This document shows, in pieces, positions 44,717 to 53,339 of a DNA stretch of 64,000 bases (positions are counted from its first letter, which is position 1; every line of letters begins with the position of its first letter). The notes under the pieces are model-generated. The model made no database searches and had not been told where the DNA came from. It worked only from the letters and a program-made list of their open reading frames with translations. This DNA comes from Pelagomonas calceolata (Eukaryota; Sar; Pelagophyceae; Pelagomonadales; Pelagomonadaceae): positions 3,472,001-3,536,000 of the forward strand of contig CAKKNE010000005.1 in assembly GCA_918797485.1 (NCBI GenBank), written 5' to 3'. The translations under genes were made by a program, and so were the position numbers.

Positions 44717-45427
44717 ATGGCGGCGCTCGCGCAATCAGACGACGCCGCGCTGCTGGCGTGGGCCACCGAAGCGCTGGCCAAGGCGACGGGCGTGCGAGGA
44801 GAGGCAGACATTGCACGCCACCTGCTGGCCCAGACGACCATGGAGGCCGTGGACGAGGCGGCGCATGGTTTGCTGGGCGCGACGCCAGCGGTGGCAGCGT
44901 TTGCGCGCGAGCTGTCAAAGAAGAAGGGCCTCGTGGCGGCCTCGCAGCGCGAGCGGCGGCGGCGGCGCGAGGCCAAAGGCAGTTTGAAGGTCGAGCGTGC
45001 GCCGCTCAATTGCCTCCGCTGCGGTTTTGTGAACGCCGTCACGGTCGAAGCCCGCGAAACGCCTGTGGCGCCCGACGCGGCGTACGACGACATCTGGGCG
45101 CGCCTGAACGCGCGCCGCGACGAGTGGCCGGCGTGCGGATTCTGCGGCGCCGCGCTCTCGGAACAATCCGACCCGTCGCCGTCGCCGGACGCCGTGGCCC
45201 TGGCTAAGCGCCTCGCGAAGTATGATCGAGAGTCAGCGCGCCGGACCTCGGTGGTTGACGACCAGCAGGACTGGTACGAGGTCGCCGCGTCGCCGTTCTC
45301 CACGAGCGAAGAGGCGGCGGAAGCGTGGCGCAAGGAGGAGGAGCGGCGCGAGGCCGCAGCGAAGCGAGAGTTCCGCATCGACATCGACGTCGCCGCGGGC
45401 GAGGTGAAGGTGGAAGAAGCGGCTTGA
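44717..45427 (+). CDS. TRIP4/ASC-1-like zinc-finger protein
   Basis: A 236-residue protein. The C2HC5-type finger region NCLRCGFVNAV ... WPACGFCGAALSEQ corresponds to the TRIP4 finger. The following segment, AKYDRESARRTSVVDDQQDW then YEV, and the helix EEAAEAWRKEEERREAA followed by IDIDVAAGEVKVEE, reproduce the TRIP4 order. That order is DxxSIRRTxVxDDxxDYF, a Lys/Glu helix, then VTIDFAGRKI. TRIP4 is part of the ASC-1 complex that acts in transcription co-activation, alkylation damage response and ribosome quality control. The ASCH domain of animal TRIP4 is absent, so this is a short form. Confidence 0.7.
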   Translation: MAALAQSDDAALLAWATEALAKATGVRGEADIARHLLAQTTMEAVDEAAHGLLGATPAVAAFARELSKKKGLVAASQRERRRRREAKGSLKVERAPLNCLRCGFVNAVTVEARETPVAPDAAYDDIWARLNARRDEWPACGFCGAALSEQSDPSPSPDAVALAKRLAKYDRESARRTSVVDDQQDWYEVAASPFSTSEEAAEAWRKEEERREAAAKREFRIDIDVAAGEVKVEEAA

Positions 45428-45683
45428 GAGCCACGTATTGTAGTAAATGTGTCTTGTTTGCACCTATAGACCAGCCTGCGAAGTGTGCGGGTCGTGCGAA
45501 ACAAATCGGGTTTTGCTGCCTCGCGTGCGGGTTGCGTAAGCGCGCTAGTGCTAGTGCCTGTTTGCTGGGGCCGTCGGGCTGCGCAGAGGCAATTCGTTAC
45601 AAGTGCGCCACAGCAGCAGATTCCTATTGAGGCTGGTGCAAAGCGCTGAAGAGATTGCGACGCGTGGTGACCCAGGCAGAGCA

Positions 45684-47195
45684 ATGGCCTCATGGGCCAA
45701 AGTGGCTGCCACACCTCCAATAGCCGACGATGCATCATCGACTGACGACGACAGCTTGGACGCTGCCACGCCGACGACGCCGACGCAAGCTTCTGATTCG
45801 TCGACGGACGACGATCTCCCCGAGATGAGAGAAGTGCCGACGCCGCAACACATCAAGCAGGCGCTCACGAAACCAAGGGTCGTGGACGTCGTCGTCATCG
45901 GCGCTGGCGTGAGCGGCCTGCGGGCGGCGCGGGACCTCGTCGAACGGGGCCGGTCCGTGCTGGTCGTCGAGGCGCGCGACCGGTGCGGCGGCCGCGTCCA
46001 CACGGTGCGCGGGCGGGACCGCGGCGCCGCGTGGGTGCACGGTGTGGACGGCAGCCCGCTCGCCGCTTTAGCGAAGGAGGCGTCCGTCGAACTGGAGCCG
46101 GTCTCGGCGCGAGGCAACCCCTGGACGTCGCCACCTCTACTGAGCGGCGTGGCGGCGGTCTGGCGCGACGGCGCGCGCGTCTCGGACGCGCACCTGCTCA
46201 CCCGCCAGCACATGTACGGCGCCGCGCTGCGGACCTGTACAAGAGATGTGAATGAAGGCGACGCCTGGAAGGCGCTCGGCCCCGCGCTGCGCAAGCAATC
46301 GCCCATGGCCGACCCCCTGGTGCGCATGCACTGTTCGCTGGCGGGCCTCTGGATGGGCGCGCACGCGGACGAGCTGCAGCTGCGGGAGTTCGCGGGCGCG
46401 ACCGGTTTAGTGGATGAGAGGTGGGGCGACCACGCCGGCGCCCACTCTCATATTGTTGGTGGCATGGCCTCTATCTTAGATCCGCTGCTCGACGGCGTCG
46501 ACGTCGAACTCGGCTTCGAGGTTTCATCGATAGACATCGTCGAAGACGGCGTCGAGGTGTGCTCGGGGACGGCGCGCTGCGTGCGAGGAACGGTGTGTAT
46601 CTGCACCTTACCCTTAGGCGTGCTGCAATCATCTCAAATATCTTTCTCGCCATCTCTCACGGACGACCGCGTCGCGTGCCTCAATCGATTGGGAGTGGCG
46701 CGCTACACCAAGGTCTGGCTTACGTGGGAGGAGCCCTGGTGGCGCTCGGACCCGGGCCGGCCCTTCATTATTTGTGTGGATGAGGGGGACACGCACATGA
46801 GTTCAATCATGTGCGAGGACGTGTCCTCGCCTTCAGAGTTCGTCCTCGAGGCGTGCTTGGCCGGTAGTGACGCGGACGCTTTTGATACTGATCCCCAACG
46901 AGGCTTAGCGGCCGTCCTCACGCGCCTCGGCGTGGCCTTCGGCGCCGCATACCCGGGGCCTCCTCACAAAACGGACGCGACGGCCTGGCAGGGCGACCGC
47001 TTTTCCCGAGGCGCCTACTCCTTCTGGAAGGTGGGGGCGCGGGCCACGGACGTGGCCGAGGTCGGTGAATCGCATTGTGAAAGGGTGCTCTTCGCGGGCG
47101 AGCACACGTCCGTCGAGTACCAGGGGAGCGTGTGCGGGGCCCTCGAATCTGGAAGTCGCGCGGCCCGCGAGGCCGAGGCGCTTCTCGCGGCGTAG
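45684..47195 (+). CDS. FAD amine oxidase, polyamine-oxidase/LSD1-like
   Basis: A 503-residue protein from ATG 45684. After an acidic Ser/Thr/Asp-rich N-terminus, VVDVVVIGAGVSGLRAARDL (residues ~66-85) is the FAD-binding GxGxxG. VVEARDRCGGRVHTV is the RxGGR motif. AAWVHGVDGSPL is the substrate/FAD loop and VCICTLPLGVLQ the second FAD strand. VLFAGEHTSVEYQGSVCGAL is the C-terminal FAD-contacting motif. The order and length fit polyamine oxidases. SWIRM and tower domains of true LSD1 are missing, so polyamine or small amine oxidation is favoured over histone demethylation. No targeting signal is evident. Confidence 0.78.
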   Translation: MASWAKVAATPPIADDASSTDDDSLDAATPTTPTQASDSSTDDDLPEMREVPTPQHIKQALTKPRVVDVVVIGAGVSGLRAARDLVERGRSVLVVEARDRCGGRVHTVRGRDRGAAWVHGVDGSPLAALAKEASVELEPVSARGNPWTSPPLLSGVAAVWRDGARVSDAHLLTRQHMYGAALRTCTRDVNEGDAWKALGPALRKQSPMADPLVRMHCSLAGLWMGAHADELQLREFAGATGLVDERWGDHAGAHSHIVGGMASILDPLLDGVDVELGFEVSSIDIVEDGVEVCSGTARCVRGTVCICTLPLGVLQSSQISFSPSLTDDRVACLNRLGVARYTKVWLTWEEPWWRSDPGRPFIICVDEGDTHMSSIMCEDVSSPSEFVLEACLAGSDADAFDTDPQRGLAAVLTRLGVAFGAAYPGPPHKTDATAWQGDRFSRGAYSFWKVGARATDVAEVGESHCERVLFAGEHTSVEYQGSVCGALESGSRAAREAEALLAA

Positions 47196-47545
47196 TTTTA
47201 ATTTTGTTGTGGAGTTTCCTAAACTCTTCGACACGACGGCGTGGGGCTTGACCGTGGCCCGCATTCCGCGGGTGACGCTCCCGGGCCAAGTGTCTCGAGG
47301 CGCGACTCACTTCTCCGCAGAACTATCCGAGGGTCTCTAAGTGGGCCGTCTCATGACGCGCGGCGCGCCGGTCTCTAGTGTGTCTATCGAGATGTCCGCT
47401 GCCGCAGCGCGAGCTCTCTGGGTCGAGCTCTCTGGGTCCTGGACGCCCAGCGGTTATCGTTCGACGGATTCAAGCGTTGCGTCACCTCGACACGCCAGCC
47501 GAGCGGCCGCGGGCAGCCGACGAGACACGGGCAGCCTCCGAGACG
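47196..47545. other. Intergenic region before the secreted protein gene
   Basis: No gene is seen. It contains the 16-bp word CTAGTGTGTCTATCGA (47374-47389) also found upstream of the PSMD5-like gene, and GAGCTCTCTGGGTC repeated at about 47410 and 47425. Confidence 0.5.
47374..47389 (+). repeat. 16-bp upstream word shared with 41362-41377
   Basis: CTAGTGTGTCTATCGA, the left half of the CTAG family without an evident right half. Confidence 0.6.
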
Positions 47546-48448
47546 ATGCGCCGCAGGCTCTGTGCCGCCGCGGCGCTCCCAGCCATCACGGCCTACCCCT
47601 TCCCCATCCCCGGCGGCGAGCCCGGCGTCTGGGGCGTCCACGACGGCGACGAGTGGTTCACGCGGCATTGTCGGAAGCGCGAACTCGAGAAATGCAAAGA
47701 GACGTATGAACGGTGTGCCAGAGACGCCCCAGCGGGCGAGGGCTACGCGGCGCACATGTGTACTTGTGCGGACGAGTACTACGGGGTCTGTGCGCGGAAG
47801 TCGGGGTGTTCCTCAATACTGATGAAGCAGTGCGTCGACGAGATGGACAAGTGGGGCGGTTGTGATAGCTCAGTATGTGGGTCGAACTGCGTGAATCGGG
47901 GCGAGGGGGCGATTCCACCTGACGCGCATGTGCTACCCGTGAACAATTTTGGCGCGAATGCTTTGAGATTTTCTGTGTGTTTCCGACGACTGAATGAGCG
48001 CTCCTTGAACAGGTTCGGCATGGTCGTGTCGGAACGATGTGCCGAAAACGATTTCCATTTGTGTCCCTACTGGATCCCGCCCGAGACCTTTACCGCAATA
48101 GCGATCGCACATAACGCGTCGTACCTGAAAATGGAGTTCTGTGTGGTGGACGATTCGGGAGCGTACGGCGACGAGGCCTACTACAACTGCCTGACGGACC
48201 CGGCGCCGCGCGAGTACTACGGGACCGAGACGCACTGGCCCACGACGGTCGACGTTGAATTTACGAGGGCGCCGTATTGCGGTTCGGATTTGGACTGCCC
48301 CGGCTCGAGCTGTGATACCAGTCAGAGACCCCCAATCTGCGCGCCGCACGTCTCGGGCAACCTGCCGCCGGGCTTCGGGAGGATGGCTAGGCGGGAAGGG
48401 GACGAGAGTGTGGATTTGACGCCGGGGAATAGGTTTGATCCTTCTTGA
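47546..48448 (+). CDS. Secreted Cys-rich protein of unknown function
   Basis: A 300-residue protein. MRRRLCAAAALPAITAYPFP is a probable signal peptide. The mature part has about 22 Cys, concentrated in residues 40-125 (HCRKRELEKCKETYERCARD, MCTCADEYYGVCARKSGC, CDSSVCGSNC) and again near the end (YCGSDLDCPGSSCD). This suggests a disulfide-stabilised extracellular or lumenal protein. One N-glycosylation sequon (NAS in HNASYL) is present. I recognise no family. Confidence 0.55.
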   Translation: MRRRLCAAAALPAITAYPFPIPGGEPGVWGVHDGDEWFTRHCRKRELEKCKETYERCARDAPAGEGYAAHMCTCADEYYGVCARKSGCSSILMKQCVDEMDKWGGCDSSVCGSNCVNRGEGAIPPDAHVLPVNNFGANALRFSVCFRRLNERSLNRFGMVVSERCAENDFHLCPYWIPPETFTAIAIAHNASYLKMEFCVVDDSGAYGDEAYYNCLTDPAPREYYGTETHWPTTVDVEFTRAPYCGSDLDCPGSSCDTSQRPPICAPHVSGNLPPGFGRMARREGDESVDLTPGNRFDPS

Positions 48449-48512
48449 CTCGGATTGTTTTTTATACAAGGGGGGGAAGAGCGCCGGGCGCGCCGCGCGC
48501 CCCGGTCGACCT

Positions 48513-48599
48513 CTTCTACAAAACCCGGCGCGGAGGTCGGCGGCCAGACTTTCCGTGAGTCTGGCCGCGTCATCAAGTCCGCGCGGGGTGTTGTAGAAG
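48513..48599 (-). other. SECIS element of the selenoprotein T gene
   Basis: It lies 25-111 nt after the SelT stop, in the 3' UTR. On the minus strand, ATGAC is followed by the 11-bp helix GCGGCCAGACT / AGTCTGGCCGC, the loop CACGGAA with the expected unpaired AA, and then CGAC on the 3' side. This gives the AUGA / (C)GA non-Watson-Crick quartet at the base. A second, outer helix is formed by CTTCTACAACACCCC... and its near-complement ...GGGTTTTGTAGAAG. These are the sequence hallmarks of a eukaryotic SECIS. Confidence 0.88.
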
Positions 48600-48623
48600 G
48601 GCCGCCGGGGCGCACGACGACGC

Positions 48624-49484
48624 CTAGAGCTCACTGCGCGGCGCCGTGCCGAGGTACTTGGCCTCGAGCGGCGTCGTCAGGCCGACGCGCCGCAGGCCGT
48701 CGATGACGTCCTTGGCGTTCGGCAGGCGGCCGGTCTCGAGCTTCGAGTAGATCGTGCGGTCGCCCACGACGATCTCGAAGGCGCCCGTGGCGACCATGCC
48801 GGCCGCGACGTTGTTGGCCATCCAAACGCAGCCGAAGGCGAACATCTTGTTCTCCTTGAAGCCGCCGTACCAATTTGGTGTGGGCGCGCCGAAGAGGCGG
48901 AAGACGCCTTCGCCGCCGATCATCAGCGCTAACGTGGCGATTTGGGCCATGCCCGCGATCTGCTGGGCGAAGAGGCCGACGGGGGGCGGGGGGTACTGCT
49001 CCGCGTCGATGGTGGTTATCTGCGGGTACGCGTCTTCGAGGAACTGCCTGAGTTGCAGGTAGTTCCTCTGCGTGCCTCAGCTCGTGCAGAGCCGCACCAG
49101 GACGTTTGTGGCGGCCGAGCGCGGCACGGCGGGCACCGCCTCGACGGGCTTCGCGGTCTCGACGGGCTTGGCTTCCGCAGGCGCCGCTTCAGCGCTCGCG
49201 AACTCCGCAAACTCCTCGTCGGCGGCGTCGCGATGGTGGATCGGTGGCGCGCGCGCGGCGCTGGGAGCCTCCGGCGCCTTCTCGACCTGCTGCGGGCCCG
49301 CGAGCATGTCGCGGCCGTACGCGACGGCCAACCAGACCAGCACGTAGGGCAAAATGCGCCCACCAAAGCCAGCGGCCGCCGGGGCGGCCCTCTCGGGCTT
49401 GGCCGGCGCAGCGGTCTCTGCCGCGCCTTTAGCGGGCTCGGCCGCGCCTGTCGGCGGGGCCGGAGCCGCCTCGGGCTCCGCCAT
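48624..49484 (-). CDS. SELENOT: Selenoprotein T (in-frame UGA read as selenocysteine)
   Basis: About 286 residues when the TGA at 49079-49077 is read as Sec (residue 136), in the redox motif C-T-S-U-G. Downstream of it the SelT fold is evident: FLEDAYPQITTIDAEQYP, then TPNWYGGFKENKMFAFGCVW, NNVAAGMVATGAFEIVVGDR and TIYSKLETGRLPNAKDVIDG. These match vertebrate and plant SelT closely. SelT is a thioredoxin-like oxidoreductase of the ER membrane. Here an extra ~130-residue N-terminus, Ala/Pro/Glu-rich with one membrane segment (RILPYVLVWLAVAYG), precedes the motif. The ATG at 49484 is the first in frame. A SECIS follows immediately. Confidence 0.92.
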
Positions 49485-49530
49485 CTCGGCTGCGCAGGCG
49501 AGGCACGCTGTGCTCACGGCCCACGGCTCG

Positions 49531-49552
49531 CTAGTGTCTTACATGCCGCTAG
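49531..49552. repeat. CTAG near-palindrome 11
   Basis: CTAGTGTCTTACAT...GCCGCTAG, in the divergent gap between SelT and the LRR gene. The candidate LRR start codon lies within it. Confidence 0.7.
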
Positions 49553-51114
49553 CACCAAAAAGTTGCGGGCAGCCCAGGGCTCACGAACTGGTAGTGAAGC
49601 GCTGCCCCCAACGATGGCGCCGCGCCGCAGCGCAAAAGCGGCCAGGATTGGCAACCGGCGCCGAACGGCGGCGAAAAAAGCGGTTGGAAGAGGGTGCACT
49701 GAGGGACCTGCAATCCGCTTGCTATCTAGACGATCTAACAGTAGAAGGTAGCATTGAAAAATCTCTCGAGGGACACGTTATAAAAATCGATCTCGCGGAT
49801 TGCAACATCTGCGCGCTCCCGAATTCCATCGGCCAGCTCAAAGCGTTGACGAAGCTCGATTTGTTTCATTGTGAGAACATCACCAGACTGCCAGAGGGGA
49901 TCGGAGGGCTAACGGCATTGGAGACGTTCACCTTAGACCACTGCTTCTTTTTAGCCGCGCTGCCGGCCGCGATTGGCGAGCTCAAGTCTCTGACGGAGCT
50001 CAACTTAAACTTGTGCGAGAGCCTTGTCGCGTTGCCGGACTCCATCGGCGGGCTCGCCGCGCTGACGATACTCAACTTGGGCGGGTGCCATAAACTGGTC
50101 GCCTTGCCAAAAGCGGTCGGCGACCTCAAGGCACTAACTGTGTTGTGTTTGGACGAATGCTCGAGTCTTACACAGCTCCCAGACACGATCGGCGGGCTCA
50201 TCGCGCTGAAGGAGCTCGACTCGTGCAACTGCCCGATCGCCGCTCTGCCGGACGCGATCGGCAGGCTCGGCGCGCTGACGGAACTCAACTTGCGCCGGTG
50301 CCCGATCACCGCTCTGCCGGACACGATCGGCGAGCTCGGTGCGCTGACGAAGCTCAACTTGGCAGGGTGCTCGAGTCTTGCTACGCTGCCGGCCGCGATC
50401 GGCGAGCTCGGCGCGTTGACGGCGCTCTACTTGGGCGGATGCTCGAGCCTCGCCGCGCTACCAAACGCAATCGGCGAGCTCAAAGCGCTGACGACCCTCG
50501 AGTTGCGAGAGTGCTCAAGTCTTGCTGCGCTCCCGCCCACGATCAAGGCGATAGCTAAATTGGAGGTCCAAGGCTGGGAACAGCCGCTCTCAGGCTACGC
50601 GCGCTTCTTGCAATTGGCGCGACCCAGGATCGAGGCCATGTTTCACGACCTGCTTATAACTAAAATCATCAAAGGAAGCGTCAGCGAGTTCTGGGATGAC
50701 CTCTCCGAGTCAAAGCGGGCCAAGCTCGACGATCCCCACGATGGGGATGCTCATGGAGAAATTCTCGTCAGAAATTTAATGAAGGTGTTGAGGAGGCAGA
50801 AGCGGAGAATATGTGACATCTGTTCTCGAGTCCGTCCGCTCGAGGAGGACCGCTTCCTCGTCTGCTGGTGCGGCTCGCGGCGGTATTGCGGAGAAAAGTG
50901 CCAGAAGTTGGACTGGGACGTGAGCCACTCGCGGACGTGCGCCTCAGGCCATACCTGGTCGGCCACGGATCTGGAATTTTTTCGGAGGCTCGAGCAACAG
51001 CGGATCCAGGTGGAGAGGAATCTTGAGTATCCCCGGAGTGATTTGGCGGCCCTTGAGAAGGGGAAGCAGAGACTCATCGCGAAGAACCCCCCGCCCGCCG
51101 ACCGCGAGCGATAG
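49541..51114 (+). CDS. LRR-MYND protein
   Basis: About 524 residues from ATG 49541. That start lies inside a CTAG element and is uncertain; an ATG at 49614 is in another frame. Residues ~65-345 hold about twelve 23-24-residue leucine-rich repeats of the plant-like type: CSSLATLPAAIGELGALTAL, and variants with IGGL or IGRL. The DNA repeat of about 70 bp is still recognisable. A C-terminal MYND zinc finger follows, CDICSRVRPLEED ... CWCGSRRYCGEKCQKLDW ... HSRTC. LRRs and MYND both bind proteins, so an adaptor role is likely. Such LRR-MYND combinations occur in large families in marine protists. Confidence 0.75.
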
Positions 51115-51142
51115 CAATTGTGTAATGTACAACAGATAGTTA

Positions 51143-52096
51143 CTACAAAACTCGCGTCACAGGGATCCCGAGCGACCTCCGGGCCGGCGCCGGGGCGGGC
51201 GCGACGACCTCCTCGTCCGACGCCGAGGACGCCTCGTCGGCGAAGTCGCCCTGCGAGTCCGTCGCGACGAGGCGCGCCGTCCGCGCGGGCCCGTCGGCGG
51301 CGCCGAGCGCGTACAGGACGTCGCCGCGAACGGCCTCGACGCCGCCGGCGCGCCATCGGTCCTTGAGCCGCGCCGCGCCGCCTCTTGCCCGGTCCAGCGC
51401 CGCCCCGGGCCGCTCGATGGAATCTTCGAGCGCGCGCCGCAGCGGCGACGCCGCGAGCGCCGCGATCGTCGACGCCGCGGCGCGCTCGCCGGTCCGCCGG
51501 AGCCAGCTGCGCCGCAGCGCGACGCGCGCGTCGCCGGCGGCGACGAGCGCGCGGTCGCCCGCGACCGCGACGACGACGAGGCGCTCGTCGGGCGCCAGCG
51601 GGTAGATGCGCTCGGGCCGCAGCAGACCGGACCACGCGACCACGTCGCGCGGCCGCAGCGGCGCCTCGAGGACGTCGAACGCGCACGCGACGCGCACCGT
51701 TGCGCCTCGGGGCTCCAGGAGGATGTGTTCGTCCAGAAAGTGGCTCTCACTCTCGAGGAGCCGCGTCACGTCCAAGGTCCCGACGGCCTCGGGATGGCCC
51801 TCGTCGCCCGCGACGGCGATCGTTATTTGGCGCGGGGCGTGCCTCGACGCCTTGACCTCGAAGGCCGCGGCCTGGCGACGCAGGTAGGCTCGCCCCGAAC
51901 CGTCGTCGTCGCGCTCGACGGCGCCGGAGCAAGTCTGCCGCTGCGCGCCGCAGCCGAGCTGCAGCCGCACGGCCGCGGCCGTCCGCAGGCAGCCGCGGTC
52001 CAGCACAACATCGACGCAGTGCACGTGGAGGAGGCCGTAGGGCTTGCGGCGCCTCGTCGTCGGCGTCGAGGGTTCGCTCTCCTCCGTCTCTGCCAT
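51143..52096 (-). CDS. Possible C2-domain protein, function unknown
   Basis: A 317-residue protein. Residues ~18-150 read as a beta-sandwich: YGLLHVHCVDVVLDRG, AAAVRLQLGCG, AAFEVKASRHAPRQITIAVA, VGTLDVTRLL. The order is that of a C2 domain, although calcium ligands are not complete. A second beta-rich part (VAWSGLLRPERIYPL, RLVVVAVAGDRALVAAG) may be an SH3-like or Tudor-like barrel. The C-terminus is acidic with SSASDEEV. It converges on the LRR gene, with 28 bp between stops. Confidence 0.45.
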   Translation of the reverse strand: MAETEESEPSTPTTRRRKPYGLLHVHCVDVVLDRGCLRTAAAVRLQLGCGAQRQTCSGAVERDDDGSGRAYLRRQAAAFEVKASRHAPRQITIAVAGDEGHPEAVGTLDVTRLLESESHFLDEHILLEPRGATVRVACAFDVLEAPLRPRDVVAWSGLLRPERIYPLAPDERLVVVAVAGDRALVAAGDARVALRRSWLRRTGERAAASTIAALAASPLRRALEDSIERPGAALDRARGGAARLKDRWRAGGVEAVRGDVLYALGAADGPARTARLVATDSQGDFADEASSASDEEVVAPAPAPARRSLGIPVTRVL

Positions 52097-52655
52097 CTTT
52101 GCTGCACAGCTGCACGCGGCGACTGTGCGCGTTCTTTCAGAGCTGCAGCAAAACGAGTGACGTCGGCACTCGACAACCAACTCCTTGCTCGCACCCGTGC
52201 GCTAGGTGTGCGTTTTGCTGTGGCCCCAGAGCTGCAGCAGCCTTTGCAGCCCTCGGCGCTGGCGACACGATTAGGCGGCCGCTAAGGCGGCCGGCGGGCC
52301 AGACGCACCGCTGCGGCTGGCGCGGTGCCGGAATCGATCGAATACTGACCGCGCGCTGGCTGGCGCGCCGCTGGCTGGCCGCTCTCAGCTTGCAGCACTC
52401 CCGCATCGCGCAAATGCTGCTCCTCCGAACGGCGCGACGCGCAAGCATGCAAAGGCGCGCCCGCGGCGTCCGCACTTGAAATCACGAAGGCACGCGTTGC
52501 GACTATCTCCCGGCCGGCGACACTGACAAGGCTGTCTGGGTTATTCCGCTCCGCAAGAGCACCTCGGGAATCCAATCGCTCGCGTCCCTCCGTGGCGTGC
52601 GCGGATTTCACACCCGATACATCTACGCAGGCCGCTGTCGTCGCTGACGAAGGCC
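52097..52655. other. Divergent intergenic region
   Basis: About 560 bp between the C2-like and SAP genes, with inverted words such as GCGGCCGCTAAGGCGGCCG near 52275. No gene is seen. Confidence 0.4.
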
Positions 52656-53267
52656 ATGATGGGCCGCGCGCCCGCGAAGCCGACGCCCTGGCGCGCGCTC
52701 GCCGAGCAGCTCGTGGACGAGGGCTGCGAGTCCATCTACTTGACGCGTTTACGGGCGCAGCACGACGTGCGGGCGCACGTCGACACCTTGGCGGAGGAGG
52801 TGGCCGAGGAGATGGCCCGAGCCCTCGGGAGGACGACGAGTCGCGTCGACTACGCGTTCGCGTGCCTCGAGCGCGACCGGCAGCGGGCCCACGACGCCGC
52901 GGCGGCCGTGCTCAAACTACGGGTGCCCGAGCTCCGCGACGAACTGAGGAGCCACGGCCTGCCTGTCGGGGGCAACAAGCCAGAGCTGCGCGCGAGGTTG
53001 ATGCCCGTCGCGACGGCGGACGCCGTCGAGGCCTTCGACGCGCAGCGCCAGGTGTGTCGGAAGGAGCGGCAGAACCTGCTCATCCACCGCCAGGCCCTCG
53101 GCTTCAAGACGGGCAACCACGGTGCGGTGGAGAAGTACTATCCCTCCTCCGTGCTCAAGCCCCTCGGCGACTTCCTCGAAGATGCCCCGGAGGACGACGA
53201 CGAGGCGCCGGTGACGACCGAGCAGTCGTACAAGGGGAAGAACTGGGGCGGGTTTCGATTTTACTAA
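52656..53267 (+). CDS. SAP-domain protein 2
   Basis: A 203-residue protein. A SAP motif lies at about 87-117 (KLRVPELRDELRSHGLPVGG then NKPELRARLM), the helix-extended loop-helix that binds scaffold DNA. The N-terminal ~80 residues are helical (EQLVDEGCESIYLTRL, DTLAEEVAEEMARALGR). The C-terminal part includes RQALGFKTGNHGAVEKYYP and an acidic stretch. A DNA- or chromatin-associated role is inferred from the SAP motif only. It is not a close relative of the SAP gene at 14572, which shares only the motif. Confidence 0.65.
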   Translation: MMGRAPAKPTPWRALAEQLVDEGCESIYLTRLRAQHDVRAHVDTLAEEVAEEMARALGRTTSRVDYAFACLERDRQRAHDAAAAVLKLRVPELRDELRSHGLPVGGNKPELRARLMPVATADAVEAFDAQRQVCRKERQNLLIHRQALGFKTGNHGAVEKYYPSSVLKPLGDFLEDAPEDDDEAPVTTEQSYKGKNWGGFRFY

Positions 53268-53313
53268 GTGATTGTTATGTACAACTTTCCAAATGAGGAT
53301 CTTGCGAATTTGA

Positions 53314-53338
53314 CGATGGCGTAGCTGCGACGCCATCG
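53314..53338. terminator. Perfect 9-bp hairpin between convergent genes
   Basis: CGATGGCGT / ACGCCATCG with the loop AGCTGCG. It sits between the stops of the SAP gene (53267) and the VASt-like gene (53340). Each arm is the introner core word in opposite orientation. It might be a tail-to-tail core remnant or a 3'-end signal. Confidence 0.4.
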
Positions 53339-53339
53339 A

